From the NCBI RefSeq assembly GCF_002015115.1, contig NZ_MUYA01000019.1, positions 1 through 27,427 on the forward strand: 27,427 nt of DNA, written 5' to 3'. Below are positions 9,077 through 14,851 of this stretch, piece by piece. The notes beneath the pieces are model-generated. The model was not told where the DNA came from, ran no database searches, and was given only the letters and a program-made list of their open reading frames with translations. How positions within the stretch are numbered: the first letter of the stretch is position 1; every line of letters begins with the position of its first letter. The stretch comes from Haemophilus paracuniculus (GTDB taxonomy: Bacteria; Pseudomonadota; Gammaproteobacteria; Enterobacterales; Pasteurellaceae). A program made the translations under genes and the position numbers.

Positions 9077-9772
9077 ATGAAAAATCTCACAAAAGTTGTG
9101 CAACGATTTATCAGTAACAAAGAAATTACCCACCGCTATCATAGCTTTGATCTTTGTTATTCACATTTCCGCCAAACAAAGGAAAAACTTGCCGATAATA
9201 TGCCAAGCAAACAGCAAATCGAACAAAGTTGTTATGTGCTTTGGGGCTATTTGGCAAGTTGGGGAATGTTACGAAATAGTTTTTTACTTGAATGTAACCC
9301 TGCCTATTTAAAACCACTGGTGCAATGGATTTATCAGCAAGATAACGCCGTATGGAAACTTGATGTGGCTGATTATCTTGATAAAAAAGAGGAAATTATC
9401 CGCTTGTATAAAGAAGTAGAAGATAAAGTGAAGCCAAAAGAGTGGAAAGAAGATAAATCAGTATCTGAAACACTGATTACCAAAATTTTATTAGGCGTGT
9501 TTGCCGTTACCCCAGCCTACGATCGATTTTTTAGATTGACCTTTACCGCCTTAGCAAAAAGTAATAAGAAAAAGCTCGGTAAATTTGAAAATTCGTTAGC
9601 CTTTATTCATCAATTTTATCAGGATAACCAAGCGGAAATTGACCGATTAAGTCAAAGCATTATTGTGCGTGATTTTGATGGTAAACCTATGAAATATCAC
9701 TATTCAAAAGCCAAAATTCTTGATATGTATGGTTTTCTCGCCAGCTACGAACCGACATCGAGCGATGAGTAA
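9077..9772 (+). CDS. Conserved RYHSFD/LASWGML protein of unknown function, paralogue 1
   Basis: 231 residues, predicted mostly helical and soluble. Paralogue of the protein at 26627. Shared blocks in order: HRYHSFDLCYSHFRQT (19-34), CYVLWGYLASWGMLR (52-66), VQWIYQ, TKILLGVFAVTPAYDRFF, and KAKILDMYGF near the C-terminus. By eye about half of the aligned residues are identical. The hallmark GSSFLLQ of the other copy is NSFLLE here, one residue shorter. From memory, LASWGMxRGSSFLLQ occurs in widespread uncharacterised bacterial proteins; I cannot name a family. TGAGGA upstream supports the ATG. It is the last gene of a cassette headed by double palindrome 2. No catalytic motif is evident; the invariant HRYHSFD and Trp-rich core suggest a defined binding or active site. 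Confidence 0.8.
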   Translation: MKNLTKVVQRFISNKEITHRYHSFDLCYSHFRQTKEKLADNMPSKQQIEQSCYVLWGYLASWGMLRNSFLLECNPAYLKPLVQWIYQQDNAVWKLDVADYLDKKEEIIRLYKEVEDKVKPKEWKEDKSVSETLITKILLGVFAVTPAYDRFFRLTFTALAKSNKKKLGKFENSLAFIHQFYQDNQAEIDRLSQSIIVRDFDGKPMKYHYSKAKILDMYGFLASYEPTSSDE

Positions 9773-9793
9773 ATAGTCTGTAATGTTAAAGGT

Positions 9794-9840
9794 GTGGTGG
9801 TAGGGTTGCCCCACTTAAAAAACTGAAAGCCCAAATGAAA
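9794..9840 (+). repeat. Orphan antitoxin repeat, type III TA remnant
   Basis: A 47-nt unit identical to the first antitoxin repeat at 10028-10074, from GTGGTGGTAGGG to AAATGAAA. It is followed immediately by a terminator hairpin nearly the same as the one after the active repeats. No good promoter lies upstream and no toxin gene follows, so it is the left remnant of a duplicated module. Confidence 0.8.
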
Positions 9841-9842
9841 AA

Positions 9843-9877
9843 CGCCCATTCTAACCATTTAGAATGGGCGAATTTAT
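9843..9877 (+). terminator. Terminator of the orphan antitoxin repeat
   Basis: A 12-bp perfect stem, CGCCCATTCTAA with TTAGAATGGGCG and loop CCAT, followed by AATTTATT. It is a near copy of the hairpin at 10129-10157; only the loop differs. Confidence 0.75.
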
Positions 9878-9983
9878 TTCATCAAATTCACTGCTTACCC
9901 AAAGAAATTTTCAAAAATCCCACCCCTTGTTAAAGCCCCACCTGCGGATAAACCTTTTCCATAAATTCCACTAAATTATTTTG
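9878..9983 (-). pseudogene. Duplicated 3' end of tusB with a scrap of toxin tail
   Basis: 9878-9983 aligns without gaps (offset 763) to 10641-10746, the end of the toxin gene and the adjoining end of tusB. On the minus strand 9930-9980 encodes NNLVEFMEKVYPQVGL and a stop, matching the last residues of TusB (AELVEITERFYPQVGL). Both copies also carry the same altered uptake signal, ACCCCTTG for ACCGCTTG. The residues differ enough to suggest divergent origin, for example recombination with DNA from a relative, rather than a fresh duplication. Confidence 0.8.
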
Positions 9984-9993
9984 AGGTAGGCTA

Positions 9994-10021
9994 TTGCAAT
10001 GATGAAAAAATAGGCTATAAT
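9994..10021 (+). promoter_or_regulatory. Promoter of the type III antitoxin RNA
   Basis: TTGCAA (9994-9999) and a perfect TATAAT (10016-10021) lie 16 bp apart, predicting a start at about 10028, the first base of the repeat array. This is the strongest -10 in the accessory region and matches the need of type III systems for abundant antitoxin RNA. Confidence 0.75.
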
Positions 10022-10027
10022 TGAAAC

Positions 10028-10124
10028 GTGGTGGTAGGGTTGCCCCACTTAAAAAACTGAAAGCCCAAATGAAATTTGTGGTGGCAGAGCCGCCCCACTT
10101 AAAAAACTGAAAGCTCAAATGAAA
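10028..10124 (+). ncRNA. Type III antitoxin RNA, two pseudoknot repeats
   Basis: Two 47-nt units (10028-10074, 10078-10124) with a 50-nt period, directly after a strong promoter and before a terminator and the toxin gene. This is the canonical type III order, in which the toxin cuts the repeat RNA into units that bind and inhibit it. Each unit can form a stem GTGG-T-GGYA with YGCC-CCAC. Its loop, GGGT in unit 1 and GAGC in unit 2, can pair with the downstream GCCC or GCTC respectively. The loop and its partner change together, which supports an H-type pseudoknot. Two repeats is few, though known systems vary. Confidence 0.82.
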
Positions 10125-10128
10125 CTAA

Positions 10129-10164
10129 CGCCCATTCTAATGATTTTAGAATGGGCGAATTTAT
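10129..10164 (+). terminator. Terminator between antitoxin RNA and toxin
   Basis: A 12-bp perfect stem, CGCCCATTCTAA with TTAGAATGGGCG and loop TGATT, followed by AATTTATT. In type III systems this leaky terminator keeps antitoxin in excess over toxin mRNA. It ends about 20 nt before the toxin start. Confidence 0.85.
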
Positions 10165-10176
10165 TGAATAACAGCG

Positions 10177-10677
10177 ATGCCACATATTTTCAATTTATCA
10201 CAAAAATTCTATTTGGATTATCCTATTTCAACATATCCCCAAATTCTTTTTCCCAAAAAAGGAAGAGGGCATTATGGCTATAAATGTATTGAAGTTTATG
10301 GGCTACAATTTGCGATCCCATTACATTCTAATGTAAGAAATGGGTTCAAAATTAGAAGCTATCAAAATGCAAACAACAAGACAATTTATACAGGTCTTGA
10401 TTTTGAAAAAGCGATTGTGATTGAACATTTAGAGTATATTGGGGAAAAATATAATATCTCACCGCAATCAGATTTTGATCATATTAGAGAAAGGGCTTTT
10501 CATATTGAGAAAATGTTCAGTAAATATCTACTGAATTATATAAAAGCTGTGGTTAAAAATGATCAAAATATTTTGGAACAAAGATATAAATATACAACAT
10601 TAAGATATTTTCATCATTGTTTATTTAAACCAAAATTGATTTCATTAAATCCACTTCTTACCCAAATAAATTTTTAA
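10177..10677 (+). CDS. tenpN: Type III toxin, ToxN/AbiQ superfamily, TenpN-like endoribonuclease
   Basis: 166 residues. The pattern KFYLDYP near the start, YGLQFAIPLHSNVRNGF (41-57), then TGLDFEKAIVIEHLEYI (72-88) and a C-terminal helical stretch fit the ToxN-fold RNase toxins. The IPLxSN and GLDxxKAVVI signature is the one I associate with TenpN rather than ToxN or CptN. Such toxins cleave cellular RNA and are held inactive in a complex with antitoxin pseudoknots; several abort phage infection. The gene lies behind repeats and a terminator, which settles the assignment better than the protein alone. The ribosome binding site is weak, as is common for these toxins. It is A/T-rich compared with tusB and ends 15 nt from the tusB stop (convergent). 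Subfamily name is less certain than the class. Confidence 0.78.
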   Translation: MPHIFNLSQKFYLDYPISTYPQILFPKKGRGHYGYKCIEVYGLQFAIPLHSNVRNGFKIRSYQNANNKTIYTGLDFEKAIVIEHLEYIGEKYNISPQSDFDHIRERAFHIEKMFSKYLLNYIKAVVKNDQNILEQRYKYTTLRYFHHCLFKPKLISLNPLLTQINF

Positions 10678-10692
10678 AAATCCCACCCCTTG

Positions 10693-10962
10693 CTATAACC
10701 CCACCTGCGGATAAAACCTTTCTGTGATTTCCACCAATTCCGCCAAGCTGATTTGTTGGCAGGGGTAGCCGTCTGAAAGCCCTCGGGCGATTACATCATT
10801 GGCGAGGGCAAGAGGTGCGATTTGGGCGAAAATTTGCGGATATTTAATTGGCAACAGCACGCCGTCTTGCCAGAGGACGAGCCGATCTTCGGCGGTCAGC
10901 TGGGCGAGGGTGGTTTGTAGTTCGTTGAGGTCGTATTGGGCTTTGGATAGGGTGTAAAGCAT
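10693..10962 (-). CDS. tusB: Sulfur-relay protein TusB (DsrH family)
   Basis: 89 residues, MLYTLSKAQYDLNELQTTLA to FYPQVGL. TusB, with TusC and TusD, forms a hexamer that passes persulfide sulfur from TusA to TusE for 2-thiolation of tRNA wobble uridine by MnmA. AAGGA precedes the ATG, 17 nt after tusC. In E. coli rpsL follows tusB; here a convergent toxin gene follows, and a diverged copy of the tusB tail lies at 9930-9980. Confidence 0.93.
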   Translation of the reverse strand: MLYTLSKAQYDLNELQTTLAQLTAEDRLVLWQDGVLLPIKYPQIFAQIAPLALANDVIARGLSDGYPCQQISLAELVEITERFYPQVGL

Positions 10963-10979
10963 TGTTTTTCCTTACAAAA

Positions 10980-11351
10980 TCAAAACGTGAGGATTTTCTC
11001 GGCTTGGTTCAGCACGGCAAAAATCTCGCTTTGTGGCACAAATTGCACCTCGCTCAATAGGCAATTTTCGGCGGTCAGCCCCCGTTGTTGGGCGGATTGT
11101 TGGCAGACGAAACATTTGCTTAATTCGTAAAGCTCAATCAGCTTAAAGGTAGAAATGTGGTCTTTTTGCAGAATTTGCTCGGGCTGTTGGGCTTGTCGAA
11201 GATTAAACACGCCGTCGTGCAGAAAGCAAATGGCGATTTCGTTTTCATCGCAAAAGGCAGAAGCGGCGAGCAGGGCGTCAAGCCCCTCTCGGCTCTGGCT
11301 CGAACCAAAGGGCGGTTGGGTAAATAAAAAAGCGAGGCGATATTTTTTCAT
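10980..11351 (-). CDS. tusC: Sulfur-relay protein TusC (DsrF family)
   Basis: 123 residues starting MKKYRLAFLFTQPPFGSSQS, with GLDALLAASAFCDENEIAIC and FLHDGVF typical of the DsrE/F fold. It is a structural partner of TusB and TusD in the TusBCD hexamer. The ATG is one base from the tusD stop, so the genes are coupled. Slightly longer than the E. coli protein (119). Confidence 0.93.
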   Translation of the reverse strand: MKKYRLAFLFTQPPFGSSQSREGLDALLAASAFCDENEIAICFLHDGVFNLRQAQQPEQILQKDHISTFKLIELYELSKCFVCQQSAQQRGLTAENCLLSEVQFVPQSEIFAVLNQAEKILTF

Positions 11352-11352
11352 C

Positions 11353-11730
11353 TTAGAACGTCAAAAGTCGGTCGGCGGTTAAAACGGCTTGGCTAAATTC
11401 GCCCAAGCCTGCCAAAGTAAAGCCGTGGGCGAGGTTGGTTTGGGCGGTCAGGGCGGTGCTTTCGTCCACCACCCCACGCCGTTGGGCGGCGGCGATGCAC
11501 AAATGCAACGGCAAGCGGTGGGTTTCGGCGAAATTTTGCCATTTTTGTTGCAAATTCACTTCATCGCTGGCGGGCGAAATCAAGCCATTCGCATTGCTCA
11601 CCCCCTCTTGGAAGAAAAAAATCTGGCTAATTTGATGTCCAGCCGCGATCAAGGCTTCCGCCACTTGGTAGGCGAGAAATGCCCCCTGCGAGCCATAAAC
11701 GCCCTGTTTTACCGCAATCACATACCGCAT
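11353..11730 (-). CDS. tusD: Sulfur-transfer protein TusD (DsrE family)
   Basis: 125 residues beginning [20 protein letters not shown]. The segment [14 protein letters not shown] contains the cysteine that is the persulfide carrier (Cys78 of E. coli TusD). Its ATG overlaps the yheO stop by one base (TAATG), placing yheO-tusD-tusC-tusB in one operon as in E. coli. Confidence 0.95.
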   Translation of the reverse strand: MRYVIAVKQGVYGSQGAFLAYQVAEALIAAGHQISQIFFFQEGVSNANGLISPASDEVNLQQKWQNFAETHRLPLHLCIAAAQRRGVVDESTALTAQTNLAHGFTLAGLGEFSQAVLTADRLLTF

Positions 11731-12386
11731 TATTCTTGATCCTGCTTGATTTGGCGAATGTAGAGATAGACCGTGTGGCGAGAAATATCCAGCCGATCCG
11801 CCACTTGGTTGATCGCGTCTTTGATGTCGAAGATCCCTTTTTCAAACAGCGAGATCACAATCTGCCGATTTTTATTATTGTTGGCAATTTGGCGATCCGC
11901 CATCACTTCCTCAATCGTATTATCAATGGTTTGAGCCACCAAATCTTCCACCGAACTGGCGAAATTCACCGCACTGTTTTCGCTCTCTTGCGGGGCGATA
12001 AAGGCACTCAAAAACTGCGAGGCAGGCACATCGAGGTTGATATTGATGCAGATAAAGCCGATAACGTGCTGTTTCGCATTGCGGATCGCAATGGTGATCG
12101 ACTTCATCAGCACGCCCCCTTTTGAACGCGTGAAATAAGGCTTCGACACGCTGTCGGTTTTCATTTGGTGCAGGGATTGCAAGGCTTTATCCGTCAGCGG
12201 CGAGCCGATTTTGCGGTCGGTGTTATGCCCGTTGGCGATGTAAATGGCGGAATGTTCCAAAAATTCGAGGGAATGAAGCACAATCTCACAATGCTCGCCG
12301 AGCAAGGCGGCAATGCCGTCCACCACGGGGAAATAGGACGCGAGAATGGCGTGATCTTCGTCAGTAAAAGGGGTGAAATTTGTCAT
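11730..12386 (-). CDS. yheO: YheO-family transcriptional regulator (PAS-like domain plus HTH)
   Basis: 218 residues from the ATG at 12386. A PAS-like N-terminal domain contains [20 protein letters not shown] and [22 protein letters not shown]-terminal helix-turn-helix contains [20 protein letters not shown] and ends VYLYIRQIK. It closely resembles E. coli YheO, whose ligand and targets are not well known. A TTG 15 bases upstream (12401) is an alternative start with a G-run before it, but that run belongs to a hairpin; the ATG gives the usual N-terminus, [12 protein letters not shown]. First gene of the tusDCB operon. Confidence 0.9.
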   Translation of the reverse strand: MTNFTPFTDEDHAILASYFPVVDGIAALLGEHCEIVLHSLEFLEHSAIYIANGHNTDRKIGSPLTDKALQSLHQMKTDSVSKPYFTRSKGGVLMKSITIAIRNAKQHVIGFICININLDVPASQFLSAFIAPQESENSAVNFASSVEDLVAQTIDNTIEEVMADRQIANNNKNRQIVISLFEKGIFDIKDAINQVADRLDISRHTVYLYIRQIKQDQE

Positions 12387-12403
12387 ACGATAGAAAGCCA
12401 AAC

Positions 12404-12428
12404 GCCCCCGTGCAAGCGGGGGCTTTTT
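12404..12428. terminator. Hairpin between fkpA and yheO
   Basis: GCCCCCG/CGGGGGC with a 6-nt loop. The T-run (TTTTT) is on the plus-strand side; in the direction of fkpA transcription only GTTTGGCTTT follows, so termination of fkpA may be partial and yheO could receive read-through. Confidence 0.6.
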
Positions 12429-12452
12429 GATGATTTTTATCTGGGCAAAAAA

Positions 12453-13172
12453 TTATTTTTTCGCAGGGGTAAAATCAATTAACTCAATATCAAATACGAG
12501 GGTTGAGTTGGCAGGAATTTTGCCTGCTGGACGGTCGCCGTAGCCCAATTCAGGTGGCACAACGATTTGCATTTTGCCACCTTTTTTCAACATTGGAATC
12601 GCTTCTTGCCACGCAGGAATCAACTGGCTAAGTTGGAATTCCACTGGCTGACCACGGTCGTAAGAGCTGTCGAACGTTGTGCCGTCTGTTAAAGTACCTT
12701 TATAGTGAACCTTAACGCTATCTTCCAATTTTGGCGAATCGCCCTCACCTGCTTTTTCTACTTTGTAAAGCAAGCCAGATTTTGCGGTTTTCACGCCGTC
12801 TTTTTTCGCAAAATCGGCACGGAATTTATTGCCTGCTTCCACCGCCGCTTTCTTTTTCTCAGCCACGATTTTTTCTTCTTTCGACATTAAATAAGAATCT
12901 AATGATTTAAGCTGTTTTTGCAAATCTTCATCGGTTAATTTGCCGGTTTTTTTCAAGGTGTCTTGCACGCCCGCTAAGATTTTTTCTTGGTTATAAGTGA
13001 AAATATCTTTTTGTGAAGCCACAATGCCTTCAATGTTTTTACCCATTAACACGCCTACTGCGTAAGAAGAATCGTCCACAAATTTTTGATCCGCTTGCTG
13101 CTCGTTCGCAAAAGCCGTTGAAGTGAACAACGCAGTCGCTAAGGCAATCACTGAAAGTTTAGTTTTTAACAT
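12453..13172 (-). CDS. fkpA: Periplasmic FKBP-type prolyl isomerase FkpA
   Basis: 239 residues. A signal peptide (MLKTKLSVIALATALFTSTAFA) directs export. An N-terminal helical dimerisation region with YAVGVLMGKNIEGI follows. The C-terminal FKBP domain carries KVHYKGTLTDGTTFDSSYDR, GWQ-equivalent PAWQEAIPMLKKGGK and ELGYGD. It folds envelope proteins as isomerase and chaperone. Somewhat shorter than E. coli FkpA (270). AAAGGAAA precedes the ATG. Divergent from slyX, as in E. coli. Confidence 0.92.
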   Translation of the reverse strand: MLKTKLSVIALATALFTSTAFANEQQADQKFVDDSSYAVGVLMGKNIEGIVASQKDIFTYNQEKILAGVQDTLKKTGKLTDEDLQKQLKSLDSYLMSKEEKIVAEKKKAAVEAGNKFRADFAKKDGVKTAKSGLLYKVEKAGEGDSPKLEDSVKVHYKGTLTDGTTFDSSYDRGQPVEFQLSQLIPAWQEAIPMLKKGGKMQIVVPPELGYGDRPAGKIPANSTLVFDIELIDFTPAKK

Positions 13173-13259
13173 ACTATTTCCTTTGTAAAATATGCTTGAA
13201 AAGAAAGGTGGATAGGGTAAAGTGTATTTCCAATTTAGACAACCTTTTTATTGCAAAGA

Positions 13260-13478
13260 ATGGAACAAATACAGCTACTTGCCCGCATTGCCGAATTAGA
13301 AACCAAATTAGCTTTCCACGAATTAACGATTGAGGAATTGAATCAATCCCTTGTGCAACAACAGTTTGCCATTGATAAACTGCAAACCCAACTTCGCCAC
13401 CTTGCCGAAAAATTCAAAGGCGTGCAAGCCAGCAACATTGCCACACAAGCGGAAGAAACACCCCCACCGCACTATTAG
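13260..13478 (+). CDS. slyX: SlyX-family coiled-coil protein
   Basis: 72 residues from [20 protein letters not shown], a heptad-repeat coiled coil of unknown function. The start at 13260 matches the family; a TTG at 13251 adds only MQR. The Shine-Dalgarno sequence is weak. The C-terminus ETPPPHY fits SlyX. Divergent neighbour of fkpA, which supports the identity. Confidence 0.9.
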   Translation: MEQIQLLARIAELETKLAFHELTIEELNQSLVQQQFAIDKLQTQLRHLAEKFKGVQASNIATQAEETPPPHY

Positions 13479-13517
13479 TGCTTGATTGATTAAATTAGTT
13501 CATCTCAGGAAAAAATA

Positions 13518-14171
13518 ATGTTACGAAAATGGTTATTTTTTAGCTTCGCCCTGCTATCCCTCAACCTCGCAAACGGCGAACCCCTGCCCCAATTTGAAGA
13601 CGGCAGCGGTTACTATTCCTATATCGATCCCGTTAAAGTCGAACTGCCGAAAGACGGCAAAATTCTCATTCAATATTTCTACACCTACGGCTGCGATTCC
13701 TGCCTCACAGCCGATGACACCCTCAAAGCCTACGCCGAACGCAACGCCCACAAAGTGGTGCTACAACGCACCCCGGCAAGCAGCCTACAAGCGGGTGGAT
13801 TAACCACAAAATTATCCGCTACTTTCGCCGAATACGGCAAACCCGAATTAGACGCTCTTTTTTTATTTGATAGCGTTGGGCAAAAAGAGAAAAATAGCCT
13901 CGTAAAAAATAATCAAGCCCTTATTCAATGGCTCAAACAACAAAATATCAATGTCGATCAATTCCACCAATTATTTAATTCCACCGCCGTGCAAAATCGG
14001 GTAGATGAAATAATTAAAATTAACCAACTTTACCGCCCCAAATATAGCCCAATGGCAGTATTAAACGGCAAATATATTTTAGTGAAAAACACCCTCTATA
14101 ATGATGATTACACCAACGCCGTGCTGGATTTCCTCGTCAGAAAAATAAAAACAGAACAAGCTAATCAATAA
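13518..14171 (+). CDS. DsbA-family periplasmic thiol oxidoreductase
   Basis: 217 residues. A signal peptide (MLRKWLFFSFALLSLNLANG) is followed by a thioredoxin-fold domain with the active site YGCDSC (Cys59, Cys62) and the cis-proline segment KYSPMAVLNGKYI (Pro178). CDSC is unusual for DsbA, where CPHC is standard; it will alter redox potential. The helical insert is shorter in conserved features than classical DsbA, so this could be a specialised paralogue with narrower substrates. The upstream TCAGGAA is a good ribosome binding site. It follows slyX by 39 nt and may share its transcript. Confidence 0.85.
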   Translation: MLRKWLFFSFALLSLNLANGEPLPQFEDGSGYYSYIDPVKVELPKDGKILIQYFYTYGCDSCLTADDTLKAYAERNAHKVVLQRTPASSLQAGGLTTKLSATFAEYGKPELDALFLFDSVGQKEKNSLVKNNQALIQWLKQQNINVDQFHQLFNSTAVQNRVDEIIKINQLYRPKYSPMAVLNGKYILVKNTLYNDDYTNAVLDFLVRKIKTEQANQ

Positions 14172-14207
14172 TCCACATTCGTTATTCAATGCTTATTTTG
14201 TTTTGCC

Positions 14208-14275
14208 CCCTTCGGTCTCGCTACGCTCAACCACTTCCCCCGTTACGGGGGAAGTACCGCCGAAGGCGGGGTAGG
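14208..14275. repeat. Dispersed intergenic repeat with hairpins
   Basis: CTTCCCCCG/CGGGGGAAG (14234-14254) follows CCTTCGGTCTCGCTACGCTC and is followed by ACCGCCGAAGGCGGGG. The same order with small changes occurs at 1141-1189 (CCTTCGATTTCGCTATACTC, then a CTTCCCTC hairpin) and partly at 1003-1042, so it is a dispersed family rather than a single terminator. It may also end the dsbA-like transcript. Confidence 0.6.
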
Positions 14276-14326
14276 GGGCGATAACGATCTCTGGTTTACA
14301 CAAATCGAAATTAAATCTAATAAAAA

Positions 14327-14412
14327 GGGCGGATATAAAATCCGCCCCTACGAATGATGATTACTTTTTTGAAGAACGATAATATTTCGTAGTGGCGGAC
14401 TTTATGTCCGCC
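14327..14412. repeat. Nested inverted repeat, MITE-like element
   Basis: Two hairpins with near-identical arms (GGGCGGAT/ATCCGCCC at 14327-14347; GGCGGAC/GTCCGCC at 14394-14412) face each other. The inner arms CTACGAA (14348) and TTCGTAG (14386) are also complementary, so the whole 86-bp unit is a nested inverted repeat. It codes for nothing. It looks like a short non-autonomous palindromic element. Confidence 0.6.
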
Positions 14413-14460
14413 AAGCAATCTTTGACTTTACAAATTTCCCAAAATCCTACCGCTTGTTTA

Positions 14461-14820
14461 TTATTTAATTGTCTTAATTCTGAAAAAGAAATACCAATAC
14501 TGAACGATCACAATGAGGATTAAGCACAACTTCCCCCAGATGTTGGGAATGGCGAAGAAGGCAAAAATGCAGAAGGGGGCGGAGATGGCGAGGATAGTGA
14601 TTTTTTGTTTGAGGGTCATCGCTCGTTTTTGGTCGTATTCTTTGAGGTATTTTTGGTAAATCGGGGTTTGCACGAACCAGCTTTGCAAGCGGGGCGAACT
14701 TTTGCCGAAAAGGTAGAGGGCGAGCAACAGGAATGGGGTGGTGGGTAGCCCTGGCACGATGATGCCGACAATGCCGAGGGCGATGCAGAGAAAGGCGAGG
14801 GCGATATAGAGTGGTTTCAT
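14461..14820 (-). CDS. YbaN-family inner-membrane protein (DUF454)
   Basis: 119 residues with the signature ALGIVGIIVPGLPTTPFLLL near the N-terminus, then LFGKSSPRLQSWF, and two more hydrophobic segments near the C-terminus. The family has no assigned function; in several proteobacteria it sits in iron or haem loci. A Fur-box-like palindrome 5 bp upstream of the start (14826-14842) suggests iron control here too. An uptake signal ACCGCTTG lies just after the stop at 14450. Confidence 0.88.
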   Translation of the reverse strand: MKPLYIALAFLCIALGIVGIIVPGLPTTPFLLLALYLFGKSSPRLQSWFVQTPIYQKYLKEYDQKRAMTLKQKITILAISAPFCIFAFFAIPNIWGKLCLILIVIVQYWYFFFRIKTIK

Positions 14821-14825
14821 TGTTT

Positions 14826-14842
14826 TTGAGAATGATTCTTAA
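14826..14842. promoter_or_regulatory. Fur-box-like palindrome upstream of the ybaN-type gene
   Basis: TTGAGAAT-G-ATTCTTAA, a 17-bp near-perfect palindrome (one mismatch) that matches 11 of 14 positions of the 7-1-7 Fur core TGATAAT-n-ATTATCA. It lies between mutL and the ybaN start codon, where a repressor would block the short promoter region. Confidence 0.5.
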
Positions 14843-14851
14843 ATTGCCCTA

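Noticed and set aside
9930..10118. 62-codon minus-strand protein ending in YPQVGL
   Set aside because: Only the last 16 codons match TusB; the rest reads antisense through the antitoxin repeats, so it is a gene-end fragment, not a protein.
9794..10124. A CRISPR array in the 47-nt repeats
   Set aside because: Only two tandem units plus one distant copy, 3-nt spacing instead of spacers, no cas genes, and promoter, terminator and toxin gene fit a type III antitoxin.
11389..12482. Plus-strand frames opposite tusD, yheO and fkpA
   Set aside because: All are antisense to well-supported genes and have no recognisable content or good start signals.
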